Assembly: GCA_905221605.1 (NCBI GenBank)
Contig: CAJNDS010001813.1
Span: 339,434-403,433 of the forward strand
DNA: 64,000 nucleotides
Origin: Symbiodinium natans
Lineage: Eukaryota > Sar > Dinophyceae > Suessiales > Symbiodiniaceae
Reading direction: 5' to 3'
Numbering within the stretch: position 1 is the first letter of the stretch; the number at the start of each line of letters is the position of its first letter. Below the pieces are notes generated by a model. It was not told where the DNA came from and made no database searches. It worked only from the letters and a program-made list of their open reading frames with translations. This document shows, in pieces, positions 1 to 11,045 of this stretch. The position numbers and the translations under genes were made by a program.

Positions 1-365
1 TCGTTTGATTGGGGTTTTGGGGTATAAACCCTCCTCACGCCGTATAGGATTCACGGTTTTGGTTAGGGGTTTACGGTTATAAACAACTGATCCCTTCGTT
101 TAAACGCCCTAAAAGTGCTCAAGCCTGAATTACCCCCTCTTTTGCGAAATTGTCCAATGACATGCTCGTTTGGGATATGTAGGCTCCAGCTACTAGGTGT
201 AGGGTTTAGGGTTCAGGGTTTAGGGGCTTAGGGTGCTGCAGGGTTTAGGGTTTTCGGCTACGCTTGCCTTCCTAAGAAGGCCCTAACATCCCTCCAGAAA
301 CATATTCCTAAACATCTACAAAACTAACCACCCGGCCTGGTAAGCCCTAACCACCGAACCCTACA

Positions 366-446
366 TCCTAAACCCTAAACTCTAAACCCTAAACCCTAAA
401 CCCTAAACCCTAAACCCTAAACCCTAAACCCTAAACCCTAAACCCT
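366..446 (-). repeat. AAACCCT array
   Basis: About 11 units, nearly perfect after two variant units at the left end. Confidence 0.95.
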
Positions 447-559
447 TCTTCGCGAGCAAGTGGCAGCGGCAAGCGCCGCAGCATCTCAGGCGTCGCACGC
501 CGGTGGGGGACCGATCCAAGCTCTTCCTGTTTACCAAAAATGCGAGTGTAGGCCTTAGG

Positions 560-652
560 GCTAAACCCTAAACCCTAAACCCTACACCCTACACCCTACA
601 CCCTACACCCTACACCCTACACCCTAAACCCTAAACCCTAAACCCTAAACCC
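560..652 (-). repeat. AAACCCT array with ACACCCT block
   Basis: The middle (583-626) is a run of the variant ACACCCT bounded by normal units. A variant block inside an array indicates local expansion by slippage or unequal exchange. Confidence 0.95.
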
Positions 653-810
653 CTCTCAGGCTTCGGGGCTTCGGGTTTGCTTCTGCCAGGAGGCTGCCAG
701 CTGCAGAAGCTCCTGTGGCAAAGGGGGCGTAGGGTTTAGGGTTTAGGGTTTATGGTTTTGGGTTTAGGGTTTAGGGTTGAGGATTAAGGGTTGAGGGTTG
801 AGGGAGTTGA

Positions 811-969
811 GGGTTAAGGGCCGTTCGTGGGCCGGAAATCCCGAGATCCCTACTCCTCTGTCGTCGTCGTAGCAGTAGTACTGGCAGTGATAGTGGAACA
901 AGAAGACGTAGCAGGACGATGAGCACTATGAATAGGAGTAGGAGAAGTAGCCGCTGCCCTCAAATCTAA
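811..969 (+). CDS. Weak exon-like frame, Arg/Ser-rich
   Basis: An open frame of 52 codons begins after a stop in a TTGAGGG array and ends at TAA at the next array. It has no ATG near its left end. From 855 the translation is dominated by Arg and Ser, because the DNA is rich in CGT/AGT/AGG triplets. It resembles an RS-rich tail but could equally be a translated microsatellite. No family is recognised. Confidence 0.12.
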   Translation, partial: GLRAVRGPEIPRSLLLCRRRSSSTGSDSGTRRRSRTMSTMNRSRRSSRCPQI

Positions 970-1311
970 ACCCTAAACCCTAAACCCTAAACACTCGTAG
1001 TAGTAGTAGTCGTCGTTGTCGTAGTCATCGTCAAGCGGCTAGATGAGCAGCACCCGTGGTCCCCAACTCCCTACACCCACAACTCCCAGAGCCAAGGGCT
1101 TAGGATTCCCGTCGAGGGCCCGGGAGGCCAATTCCTAAACCCTAAACCCTAAACCCTAAACCCACAACCCTAAACCCTAAACCCTAAACCCTAAACCAGT
1201 GTTTCCAGCGATTAGTCGGGGTGGTCTCAACCAGTCTGAGGTTTCTTTCCAGGCAGTCGATGGTCAAAGCTCTCGAAGTTGGTCCCTTCGGGTACTCCAA
1301 GTACACAGGAC

Positions 1312-1465
1312 TACTTGGAGGTCCATGGTACTTACTAACCAAAGATAACTGGGCTTGTAATCCTACTTATAAGTGGGAGAACCCCTATAAGGCCCTTTAG
1401 GGGTATTATAAGTAGGTTATAAGTACAGTTATAATTGGTTAGTAAGTACCATGAACCTCCAAGTA
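1312..1465. mobile_element. A element, copy 1
   Basis: Family A is a palindrome of about 120-155 bp. It starts TACTTGGAGGTTCATGGTAC and ends with the reverse complement, and the interior is rich in TTATAA and TACTTATAA. The outer TA on each side fits a TA target duplication, as in Tc1/mariner and Stowaway-type MITEs. This copy is complete, with TA at both ends. It has no coding capacity. Confidence 0.75.
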
Positions 1466-2386
1466 AATGCTAGGGTTGCCTTTAAGCCCCTGGGAGACAA
1501 AAAAAAGGTTCCTAAATGCAACCCTCTTAAACCCCATGAGGCCGTCTAATGGGCACCCTAGACCCAAAAGCCTAAACCCAAAAACCCTAAAACCTGGGTT
1601 TAGGGTTTAGGGTTTAGGGTTTAGGGTTAAACCCCTAAAGGAAGGAGCTGAGGTTTAAGGGTTTCGGGTTTAAGCTTCAGAAGCCCCCTGATAGTAGCAG
1701 TTGCCTTACTGGGTACGATGATTATACCACTTGGAGATTTACCTTGGCTTAGGGGTGTAGGATTTAGGGTTTAAGGCTTAAGGTTTAGGGTTTAGGGTTC
1801 GACCACGCCAGAAGCCCTTTTTCCGTGAACGCTGTGTAGGTTTCTGGTACTTGGTTTTTGGGTCTCTGGAGTGCTTCCGCTGACAGGATTGCGTTGCCAA
1901 GGGTGCACTCAAAACGGCAACTTCTCAACACAGATGGGGCACGAAACTACTAGTACCTGCAATACCCATTCTGCTACAAACTAGACCCCAGTATACACAT
2001 GACTTAGGGCCTTGGAATCGGAGAAGTCGCAAACGATTATAAAATCGCGTTCCGGGCAATTTCCCGTACAAAGTGTCTGCGCAGGTTTCTTTGCAAGCAT
2101 GTGAACAGTCGTGGGGCGGTCGAAAGAGTTTTAGGTTCAGGCTTCCCCAAGCAAAACTACCCATATGGCATATACTTGGGCCTAGAAAAAGGGTAACCCC
2201 AAACCCTGAACCCCAAACCCCAAACCCTAAACCCTAAACCCCAAACCCTAAACCCTAAACCCTAAACCCTAAACCCTGAGCTCTCTAGGGCCCACATGTA
2301 AGCGATGCAGGTGCATAGAACCCTCAAGGGCTTGGAGTCTCTTGGGCTGGCCAAGCCATGCCTTCCATCCTGATTGCCTAATCTCA

Positions 2387-2493
2387 CGGGGTTTAGGGTT
2401 TAGGGTTTAGGGTTTAGGGTTTAGGGTTTAGGGTTTAGGGTTTAGGGTTTAGAGGTTTTGGGTTTAGGGTTTAGGGCTTTTGGTTCAGGGCTT
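2387..2493 (+). repeat. TTTAGGG array
   Basis: Perfect units to about 2450, then variants. Confidence 0.95.
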
Positions 2494-2793
2494 AGGGCTT
2501 GCAAACAATTCCGCGCAGAAACCTCTAAACTCCCGTCGGCGCATACACGGAAGGCACGCAAGGGGTAAGGCCTCGTTGGGTCGCTTCCAGGTCTTGGGAC
2601 CAATTGCAGATGCATGAAACGACCCCTTTCAACCAACACCCTACTACTTATTCAATGCCTAAACCCTATACGCCCTAAACCCCATGCCCATATCGGTATC
2701 TGCGCTCTCCGCCTTCTTCTACCATGGAGTTGATTGATTTCAGCGCGAGCTTTGTTGCTTTAAGAGTTAACCATATATACCCTACACGAGGGG

Positions 2794-2911
2794 CCCTAAA
2801 CCCTAAACCCTAAACCCTAAACCCTAAACCCTAAACCCTAAACCCTAAACCCTAAACCCTAAACCCTAAACCCTAAACCCTAAACCCTAACCCTAAACCC
2901 TAAACCCTAAA
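2794..2911 (-). repeat. AAACCCT array, long
   Basis: About 17 units, perfect except for one 6-base unit (AACCCT) near 2887. Confidence 0.95.
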
Positions 2912-3171
2912 TCATACAGAATGGGTTTAGGGTTCGGAGGCCGACCCCTGGGGGCCTTCTTGTGCGCGTCGCTCGCGCATGCCTGGGAGCCTGTGCCAAA
3001 AGAAGCCTGATGTTCCTGACTTGTAGGAATGAAGATTGCGTGCCCTGTGGTGGACACCGGCGGACCCTAAACCCTGAATGCAGACGGGAAACAGCTGCAT
3101 CAATGATCCTTACGGGCATATGAAGTAGGATTGATGTTCCTTGTACAGCGGACTCGAGGTCGCGAATCATA

Positions 3172-3282
3172 TGAAGTAGGATATGTATTTCTTGTACCCC
3201 CAAAAGGACGCAATATATACACTCACATTAAACAGGAACCTTATATACACTCACCAATAACAGTAATATAAACCCTGCTTCA
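3172..3282. mobile_element. M element, complete copy
   Basis: Family M is about 105-120 bp. It begins TGAAGTAGG with a TATAT stretch and TTCTTGTACCC, contains the motif TATACACTCACCAATA twice, and ends AAACCCTGCTTCA. The ends form an imperfect inverted repeat of about 20 bp. This copy is preceded at 3121-3147 by a second copy of its left 28 bp, separated by 23 bp of unrelated filler. Confidence 0.65.
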
Positions 3283-3337
3283 TATGAAGGTGAAACAGGA
3301 TTTATATTCCTTGTATCCACAAAAGGACACCCAATAT

Positions 3338-3521
3338 TCAGGGGTATTCGGAGAACCCCCTAGAAGCGACCCTTATTTTTTCCCCTATATAACCCCTCTA
3401 TATACCTTATATAGTCCCTACATGCCTAAGTAGTCCCTATATACCTAAGTAGTCCCTACATCACCGCCAAATAATTCCTAAGGTCCCTTATATGGGTCCC
3501 TCCTTTAGTCCCTTGACACTG
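3338..3521. mobile_element. N element nested in M
   Basis: Family N is a roughly 100-200 bp palindrome with arms around AAGGGACTAAAGGAGGGACC and GGTCCCTTCTAGGGGTCC. Its AT-rich centre has repeated TATATAGTCCCTA. This copy has three tandem variants of that central unit (3405-3465). Confidence 0.55.
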
Positions 3522-3540
3522 ATATCAAAAAGGAACCTTA

Positions 3541-3653
3541 TCTAGACCCAGGAGTCACCCGGGAATAAACAGGGTGCCCATTTTGGTTTGAAGGGGCATA
3601 TACGGGAACCCAAACCCTAAAACAAGTGAATAAGGATCTACTCTGGATCCTAG
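3541..3653. mobile_element. K element nested in M
   Basis: Family K is about 115 bp. The left end is CTAGACCCAGGAGTAACC with TAGGAATAA, the middle has GGGTGCCCTTTTTGG and GGGAACC, and the right end is GGGCCTACTCTGGGTCCTAG. This copy sits in M between CCTTAT and TTATAT, consistent with a TTAT target duplication. Confidence 0.65.
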
Positions 3654-4295
3654 TTATATATACTCACCAATAGCAGGAATAAACACCCTATGGTATATAC
3701 TTGGGCCATGTACGGCCACTATACAGGAACCCATTTAAGGGGCCCGATCTTTCCTCCATGCGGGTACATTGGACCCTACATGGGTGAAACCCTGAACCCT
3801 AAACCCTAAACCCTAAACATTTTGAGGGTGAAGGGGCGCCTCTTCACCGGGGGCCCACCACCCCGACGCTCGCGCTTCTTGATAGATGATTGGGGCCGTC
3901 GAGTTTGCACTCCAAACCCCAAACTCGCCCTAGAATCTTCTAGATCATGGGGTTTAGGGTTTAGGGTTTAGGGTTGAGGGTTGAGGTTTGAGGGTTGAGG
4001 GTTGAGGGTTGAGGGTTTAGGGTTTAGGGTTTAGGGTTCAGGGCACGGGAACCCTGGGCTCTGCGACTAAAGTCAACCCTGCAGCGGCCCTGAACCCTAA
4101 ACCCTAAACCCTAAACCCTAAACCCTAAACCCTAAACCCTAAACCCCCCTGAACCCACAAATGGGCGATGGAGCAGATGCTTGACTCGACATGGGCACTG
4201 GAGCCGAACTCTCACAAACATATTTTTTCGGGGGTTCCCGGAATCATGGTCTTTCTCTGCGTGCCCTAAAGATAGGGCCGGTGCTAGGATGCATA

Positions 4296-4400
4296 TGAAG
4301 TCGGGTATATATTTCTTGTACCCAGGTATATACACTCACAAATATCAAAAAGGAACCTTACATACACTCACCAAAAACAGTAACATAAACCGTGCTTCAG
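4296..4400. mobile_element. M element, uninterrupted copy
   Basis: Complete copy from TGAAGTCGGG to GTGCTTCA without nested insertions. It serves as the empty-site reference for the split copy at 3291-3690. Confidence 0.65.
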
Positions 4401-4705
4401 GAAGGCAAGAAGACGACCATGACTTAGGGAACTTCCCCCGAATGTGGTAGTTGATCCATTGCAGACAGGAATGTGTTCTTTTTACAAACTTCTGGTAGTT
4501 GATCCAACGTAAACAGGAACTGTTCTCTTAGTATACCTGTAGGATCCTGAAAATGGCCCTACAAAAAAGAACCCTAAACCCTAAACCCTAAACCGTAAAC
4601 CCAAAAGGGCCCTACAAAAAAGGGACCTTTAGATCAACCCACTCAAACGAGAAGCAGCCGGTTTCTCAAAAGGCGCCCCTCCATGCTGTGGCTCACCATA
4701 TTGTG

Positions 4706-4805
4706 CCCTAAACCCTAAACCCTAAACCCTAAACCCTAAACCCTAAACCCTAAACCCTAAACCCTAAACCCTAAACCCTAAACCCTAAACCCTAAACCCT
4801 AAACC
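4706..4805 (-). repeat. AAACCCT array
   Basis: About 14 perfect units, followed within 20 bp by a J element. Confidence 0.95.
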
Positions 4806-4823
4806 CAAACCTCAAACCCAGCC

Positions 4824-4931
4824 TGGTAGCCCAGTAACCATGTTATAATGAGGGCACCCTTTTTTGGGTTGGCTACTTTATAAGGAAACCTTGAGCCAAA
4901 AAAAGGGGAAACAAGTACCACTGGGCTACCA
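4824..4931. mobile_element. J element, intact reference copy
   Basis: Family J is a palindrome of about 108 bp. It starts TGGTAGCCCAGTAACCAT, ends CACTGGGCTACCA, and contains GGGCACCCTTTTTTGGG and GGCTACTTTATAAGG. This is the only full copy without an array or tandem expansion inside, so it shows the ancestral centre. Confidence 0.7.
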
Positions 4932-5278
4932 AAACCTAAACCCAAAACCCTAAACCCCAAACCGTAAACCCTAAACCCTAAACCCTAAACCTTCCTTAGG
5001 GCTGACATAAGTAGGTGCACGAATGCAAGGGCTAGGGTGTAAGGCTCACGGCAGGGCAAGGCGGGGCGTCCAATGAGGGTTGATTTGGGTTTAGGGTTTA
5101 GGGTTTAGGGGTTCAGGTTTAAGGTTTAGGGTTTAGGGTCTAGGGTTAAGGGTTTAGGGATTAGGGAGGAGACTCTGCGGGAGGAGCGCCTTCATGGTAA
5201 CCAGCTGCACAAGCACAAACAACGTAGCTTGTCTGGTCCAAGGCCGCCCCGACAAGACGAAGTCGACGCTGAAAACCT

Positions 5279-5386
5279 ATAAACCCTAAACCCTAAACCC
5301 TAAACCCTAAACCCTAAACCCTAAACCCTAAACCCTAAACCCTAAACCCTAAACCCTAAACCCTAAACCCTAAACCCTAAACCCTA
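5279..5386 (-). repeat. AAACCCT array
   Basis: About 15 perfect units. Confidence 0.95.
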
Positions 5387-6388
5387 GGCCGAGGCGATCC
5401 AGATGGCCCGGTACCCGGAGCCCGCACTCCTGGTCCCTCTGTATAAAATCACTTCCCTAAACCCTAAACCCTAAACCCAAAACCCCAAACCCTAAACCCT
5501 AAACCCCAAACCCTAAACCCTAAACCGCAAGCCAGGTGGGAACCCCCCTACACCGACCTGGGGATCCTTGTAAAACACCCCCCCCAGCCCAGCTCTTAAG
5601 GCCCTTGGCGGCCGTTAGGGTTTCGGGTTCAAGGTTCAGGGTTCAGGGTCCAGGGTTCAGGGTTTAGGGTAGAGGGCCAAAAGTCTGGAACATCAAGGGG
5701 TTTTCTGCGCGTGAGTACGGCTGGAATCGGCCGCTTTTTACACCGCATTCCAAACCCTAAACTGACACAAACCCCAAAAGGTCTCATGTCCAGATATGTT
5801 TAGGGTTTAGGGTTTAGGGTTGTAGAATACACGAAGCTCGTCGGGGCGTTCTGGCCAAGACTTCACCACCAGTCCAGTGCTCCTCATCTGCAAGATGAGC
5901 AAAACGTCAACTCCGGACACAAAATGGCCACGGCCCTTAAAAACTCCACCTAAAACCAGAAGTAAGAGACCCTAAACCCTAAACCCTAAACCCTAAACCC
6001 TAAACCCTAAACCCTAAACCCTAAACCCTAGAACTTACATCATCTCAAGATGTCAGCCGGGTTCCGTGGCGCACTCTCAGATTTTACATCCTTTGGGGCT
6101 TTTGCAATCGGGAGAGTTGGTGGGTAAGTCGAATCCAAACACGCCCCAAACTGAGGTTAGCCGGACTTGGGAACAAGGCTTGGGGTTTAGGGTTTAGGGT
6201 TTAGGGTTTAGGGCTTAGGGTTTAGGGTTTAGCCAGGCATCGCAGATCACAATCCTAATTAGGAGCCCTTGGCAAGAGCTTCACGGGGCTGCACCACCTC
6301 GTCATGAAGAACTCCCTACTTGCAACCCTAAACCCCTAAATCCTACCTTTTGAACCCAAAACCTACTTTTCTAGGTTGGCCATGAAAA

Positions 6389-6450
6389 ACTCAATAAGGG
6401 ACAATTTCAACATATCCCAAGAGCCTACCTAGACCTAGCCTTTTGTAGGT
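6389..6450. mobile_element. H-type fragment
   Basis: It carries AATAAGGGACAATTTCAACA, then TATCCCAAGAGCCTACCTAGA. The same order recurs at 19792-19876, 37495-37580 and 41381-41430. It is probably the right end of a dispersed element. Confidence 0.4.
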
Positions 6451-6608
6451 TGCCTTTCTTAAACAAAAAGGTGGTAAGTCTCGGAATACAGAAACCAAAA
6501 AACAGTAAGACCCGGCAAACTTTGAGGCCCTAAGCCCTATAAATCCTTAACCCTAAACCCTAAAACCTGACAAACTTTGAGACGAGACTCTTATCTAAGG
6601 TTGGAACC

Positions 6609-6722
6609 TCGGGCCCTTCGTATGGTCCCTTACCCTTGTTTATAGGGATCCGAAGAACGGGCCATAAGTATAGTGTAGAGAAGGGTCATATATAGCAAGG
6701 GGCCCAAACTAAGGGCCCCCTA
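6609..6722. mobile_element. D-type element (GGATCC subtype)
   Basis: In reverse orientation it matches 34022-34135 over most of its length: CCTTACCCTTGTTTATAGGG with ATCCGAAG, then TATAGTGTAG and a GCAAGGGGCCC end. It is related to family D through the order GGGCCCATACTT, then TAAGGGACCATA. Confidence 0.5.
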
Positions 6723-6836
6723 AACCCTAAACTCTAAACGTTAACCCTAAACCCTAAACCCTAAACCCTAAACCCTGAACCCTAAACCCTAAACCCTAAA
6801 CCCTAAACCCTAAACTCTAAACCCTAAACCCTAAAT
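6720..6836 (-). repeat. AAACCCT array
   Basis: About 15 units with a few variants (AAACTCT, GAACCCT). Confidence 0.9.
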
Positions 6837-7169
6837 ACCATACTTGGAGTCATCTTAAAGGCAGCACGCCGGACGGCTAGGGCCTCCGGCCGTAAGGTGC
6901 CAGCAATGCATGACGAACATCGCTGACAGAACGTGCAATAGACGATTTGGCCCGGGCCCCAGAGCATCTTGACCAAAGACTAGTGTTGATAGGGTTTAGG
7001 GTTTAGGGCTTAGGGCTTAGGGCTTAGGGCTTAGGGTTAAGGGTTAAGGGTTTAGGGTTTAGGGCTTCGGATTTCGGATTTCGTTATGTGTCTTGCCCTT
7101 AAGCTGCCGCACCTTAGCGTTGGGACATGTTCCTTTAAGTCGTTCAGTTGGCCGCTGGGCACTCTCTGC

Positions 7170-7300
7170 TACTTAGAGTAACCTAGGAATAAAAGGGTGC
7201 CCTTTTTGATTTAAAGGGGCTTATAAGGGAACCTAAGCCCAGGAACCTGAACCGTAAAAAAAGGGAACCTGAACCCTGAAAAATGGAATAAGGACCCGCT
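7170..7300. mobile_element. K element, diverged
   Basis: AGAGTAACCTAGGAATAAAA, then GGGTGCCC and GGCTTATAAGGGAACC are intact. The distal half has a duplicated AAGGGAACCTGAACC segment, and the right terminus has decayed. Confidence 0.5.
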
Positions 7301-8268
7301 CTGTGTCGACAAGATCTTCACAGAAGTCTTCTTAAGCCCATCAAAACCCTCAACCCTGAACCCGAAGAGGCTATTGGGGTGTGATAGCGCTGCACTAATT
7401 TAAAGACACCAACGACAAAGCACGCTGTGGCCCAGAACTTCACATCTAAAACCCTAAGCGCTAACACCCTAGAGCCCTAACCCCTGACGCCCTAAACCAA
7501 ATCCAGGAAGGCCCCAGTGGGGTTTGGGGTTTAGGGTTTAGGGTTTGGGAAGGACTGTGGGGATCAGTCGCACGCCTTGAAACCCAATCCTACAGACCCA
7601 GAAAGGCCCAGTCGGGGCAATGCCTTTGAATCTTACACGATATGCCGGTTTAGGGTTTCGGGTTTAGGCACTGCCTCGCGCACGACATTCCTCCTACGTG
7701 GAGTAAGTGCTAGGACGCCATTAAATATGCAAGCACTGGCATGCGAGCAAACAGTTTTAACAACTCTACGAGCTTCAAATATGATCGGCACGTATCGCTC
7801 TAGTATAGTGCCTACATTCTAAACCCTAAACCCTAAACCCTAAACCCTAAACACTAAACCCTAAACCCGAAACCCTAAACCCATTGACAACCAGAAAAAG
7901 TGAGGGATGCGACCCCAAAGCCATATCAACACTAACCCTAAACCCTCAGCCCATTCAGGGCCCAGGCGGTGTCACTGCCGAGCTCTCGCGTTTCGTCGGA
8001 ACTTTGCTTCTCATCGACGCTTGTTGGGGAGGGGATGATGAGGGATGAGGCAGCAGCCAATGGAAGAGTAAGGTCTATTTCGAGTTCAGGGATTGAGCCG
8101 GTGTGCAGGGTTTAGGGTTTAGGGCTTAGGGTTTCGGGTTTAGGGTTCCGGCATTTGGGGGGTGTTCCCTCCTCACTTGTTTTCCAGCACCATTGGTTAG
8201 CCGACTCTCGATGGCATTGCGCGCGGACTTGCTGGAAAGCACACTCCTGGCGGCAGAGGAGGCATCTT

Positions 8269-8445
8269 TGGGTTTAGGGGTTTAGGGTTCATAGGGTTTA
8301 GGGCTCATAGGGTTTGGGGTTCATAGGGTTTAGGGTTTAGGGTTTAGGGTTTAGGGTTTAGGGTTTAGGGTTTGGGGTTTAGGGTTTTGGGGGTTTAGGG
8401 TTCATAGGGTTTTAGCATGAGGTTTCGGGTTTAGTGTTTAGTTGT
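8269..8445 (+). repeat. TTTAGGG array with longer CATAGGG units
   Basis: Ordinary units at 8330-8390 are bounded on both sides by longer units of the form GGGTTCATAGGGTTTA. Confidence 0.9.
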
Positions 8446-9006
8446 GTTTAGGGTTCAACTCAACGCTTAATGAACACTGAGCCGTGAAGATGGATCAACT
8501 TACCCAAGCATTCCGCAAGAAGTTCTTTATTTTGGGGTTTAGGGTTTAGGATTCAGGGTTTAGGGTTTAGGGTTTAGGGTTGAGGGTTAAGGGTTTAGGG
8601 TTTAGGTTTCAAGCCACAGCAAGCTACACTGCTAAATCCTGACCGGAGTTGGTCAGTAGGCGTCAAACTAGAAAAGGGTAAAAGATGGAATTGTCTTGCC
8701 TCCTCCTACTAGGCAGTTCGGGTTCTGCATATCCCTCTTTTAACGCTCAAAAGGGTCCAGAAACCCAGAACTAAATCTTACACCATATATAACCTCCCAA
8801 ACCCTAAACCCTAAACCCTAAACCCTACACCCTGAACCCTAAACCCTAACTCCAAACCCAAGTAGTCTGGGTTAACTGCATCGCCAACTTTTGCAAACAC
8901 CTAACCCTAAACCCTAGGCTCCACCGTGTTTAGGGTTTAGGGGCCCTCGCCCTCCTCGAACATATCTGCGACCAGTCGATCCCGAAGCTGGGTAACTTTG
9001 CAGGAT

Positions 9007-9210
9007 TTGGGTTTGGAGTTGAGGGTTTCGAGTTTGGGGTTTGGGGTTTGGGGTTTAGGGCTAGGGTTTAGGGTTTAGGGTTTAGGGTTTAGGGTTTAGG
9101 GTTTAGGGTTTAGGGTTTAGGGTTTAGGGTTTAGGGTTTAGGTTTTAGGGTTTAGGGTTTAGGGTTTAGGGTTTAGGGTTTAGGGTTTAGGGTCTAGGGC
9201 TAGGGTTAGG
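9007..9210 (+). repeat. TTTAGGG array, among the longest
   Basis: Nearly perfect from about 9061 to 9191, with TTTGGGG variants on the left edge and CTAGGG variants on the right. Variants concentrated at the edges fit internal homogenisation. Confidence 0.95.
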
Positions 9211-9572
9211 CAGGCTCCAGCGCTGCAGCAACGTCGCTTTGACCGCGGTCAGCCAAGACCTTCGCGTAGAATCCGCAGAAAGCCCAAAGCCCAAAACCCT
9301 AAACCCTCAACCCTAAACCCTAAACCCTAAACCCTAAACCCTAAACCCTAAACCCTAAACCCTAAACCTAAACCCTCAACACCCCTAACAGACTTCTTGT
9401 ACTTGGCGCATGGCAAGGATTCGTGTGGCTTAGGGCGCCCATCTATTGAGGGCTCGGACGGGTATTTAGGGTAGTTTACATTATCCATATAAATCTAATG
9501 TTTACATGTTTACATAATGATGTGTATAAATATACATATAGGTATATCGTTTAAAGCAAAAGATAGACACAT

Positions 9573-9631
9573 GTGTGTATATATATAGATATATATATAT
9601 ATATGTACATATATATATATATATATATATA
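9573..9631. repeat. TA microsatellite
   Basis: Mostly TATATA with GATA and GTACA interruptions, followed closely by a G8-10 run. Confidence 0.9.
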
Positions 9632-10305
9632 GAAAGCGCTTTTGGGGGGGGGGCCGTTTAAGGGCACCGTCGCCTTCGGGGGGTGTTTCTAGGGTTTCTA
9701 GGGCCCAGAAGTTAAAAAGAAGGGGGGCTTCCAGTGTGGGCTGAAGTAGAGCTTGGGGTTTAGGGTTTAGGGTTTAGGGTTTAGGTTCTCGTGCTTGGGT
9801 ATGCGCGGTTAAGACATGATGAGTTCATTGGGTTTAAGGGTCTAGGGTTCGGGGGGGGTCAGGGTTGAAGTCACGCCGGAGATCTACAGGGCCTAGAGGG
9901 CAACGTCGACGACACCTCTGAGTAGAAAGCATATAGGCACCCCCTCAAGGCCAACGTACCCTACACCCTAAGCCCTAAACCCTGAACCCTAAACCCGAAG
10001 CCGTAAACCCCTACCCCCTAACCCCTAAACCCTAAACCCTAAACCCTAAACCCTAAACCCTAAACCCTAAACCCTAGCCATCGTGCCCTCGTTGCGCTCA
10101 ATCCGATGAACCCAAAGCCCTCCGCACCTTACCAAAGTGGCTCTCAGCTTTCTTGAGCTCTGCTGGACATATGAGAACCCTAAACCCTAAACCCTAAACC
10201 CTAAACCCTCAACCCTCAACCCTAAACCCTAAACATGGCCCGGAGCCGCAGAACTTTGAGTCCACCTACACCCTAAACCCTTCACCCTCAACCCTCAACC
10301 CTCAA

Positions 10306-10438
10306 CTACTATTTGCTTGAGAAACCCACATATACTAATATACTAAAAGCAGACCTATAAGGGCGATAAAGGGATTACTATTCTTTTATCTTTTTGTTTT
10401 TTTTGGCGGGGGGGGAGGGGGGTTCCTGGCAAATAGTA
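10306..10438. mobile_element. C element, copy 1
   Basis: Family C starts CTACTATTTGCTT with AGAACCCCCC and ends with the reverse complement (GGGGGGTTCTTAAGCAAATAGTAG type). The middle has AAGGAAGAATAT and AATCCCTATATTGCCC. This copy is flanked by TCAA on both sides, inside an AACCCTC array. Removing the element and one TCAA restores the array in register. Confidence 0.65.
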
Positions 10439-10794
10439 GTCAACCCTAAACCCGGTTTGGGCAAAGGGCCGACATCAGCTGCGTGAGGCCCATGCGGCAG
10501 AGGTACTTGTGCCTGTGTTTGGCTGTTTGGCAGGGGCGATCTACACACACGTACTATTCCCAGTGGCTTTGGACCCGAAACCCTAAACCCTAAACCCTAA
10601 ATCCTGCTTACAGGGCTTCCTTGGAGGTTCCCTTACCTTCTTGACCAAAGGGTTCATACAATTGGTATAAGGAGTTCCGCAGATAAGGGCCTGTAGGACC
10701 ATCTGCTTGGAGGTTCGTGTGAGTCTACTTAGAATCTACAAAGCGGCTTTGGGTTTAGGGATTAGGGTTTAGGGTTAGGGCGTTAGGGTTTCCC

Positions 10795-11045
10795 TCGTTG
10801 ACAGGGATCCGAAGTATGGGCCCTTACTATGTACAGTGTATGTAAGGGTTCTATCACAAGGGACCCAAATGGGTGGTTGTCAAAATTATGTTCCCTTCTT
10901 GGATCCCGATTATAATACGGCCCCTTTTTTGGGGTACCCCAAAAGGGATCACAATCTTGACGACCACCCAAATTAAGGGCTCATACTTAGAACCTTATAA
11001 TGAAAGGCCCTTTATAGGGTTGATTACGGGGAATAGAAGGCCCAA
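10795..11045. mobile_element. D-type element carrying a nested E element
   Basis: AGGGATCCGAAGTATGGGCC, TACAGTGTATG and CAAGGGACCCAAAT match the other GGATCC-subtype copies. After the E insertion the sequence resumes with AAATTAAGGGCTCATAC, and the rejoined site matches 6699-6720. The distal part (GGCCCTTTATAGG, TTGAT, GGGGA) recurs at 55525-55572. Confidence 0.5.
10867..10974. mobile_element. E element, copy 1
   Basis: A palindrome with GGGTGGTTGTCAAAATTATG on the left and its imperfect complement ending GACGACCACCC on the right. The centre is CTTTTTTGGGGTACCCC. AAAT lies on both sides and fits a 4-bp target duplication. Confidence 0.6.

Larger units (their letters stand above)
1..3100. other. 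Gene-free tract: arrays and unique spacers
   Basis: Arrays alternate with GC-rich spacers of 60-200 bp. Besides the arrays and the A copy listed separately there is a trinucleotide-rich patch (GTC/GTA units) at 855-935 and 993-1035. A fragment resembling the B arm (ATATACTTGGGCC) sits near 2169-2181. No gene is supported. Confidence 0.7.
3291..3690. mobile_element. M element split by nested N and K copies
   Basis: M sequence runs from 3291 to 3337, resumes at 3522-3540 (ATATCAAAAAGGAACC) and again at about 3654-3690 (ACTCACCAATAGCAGG). The two interruptions are an N element and a K element. The three M pieces are collinear with the uninterrupted copies, so M was present first. Confidence 0.65.
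3100..4450. other. Gene-free tract: nested M/N/K element cluster
   Basis: This stretch is dominated by hairpin elements inserted into each other rather than by telomeric arrays. A partial M left arm (3121-3147) precedes the complete M copies. Short arrays lie at 3792-3820, 3949-4039 and 4092-4146. Confidence 0.7.
4450..9500. other. Gene-free tract: arrays, J, K, H and D copies
   Basis: Arrays additional to those listed lie at about 4936-4990, 5085-5165, 5454-5526, 5970-6030, 6180-6231, 6987-7068, 7818-7883, 8110-8150, 8533-8607, 8798-8850 and 9293-9384. The spacers are unique, mostly GC-rich and under 300 bp. No gene is supported. Confidence 0.7.
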
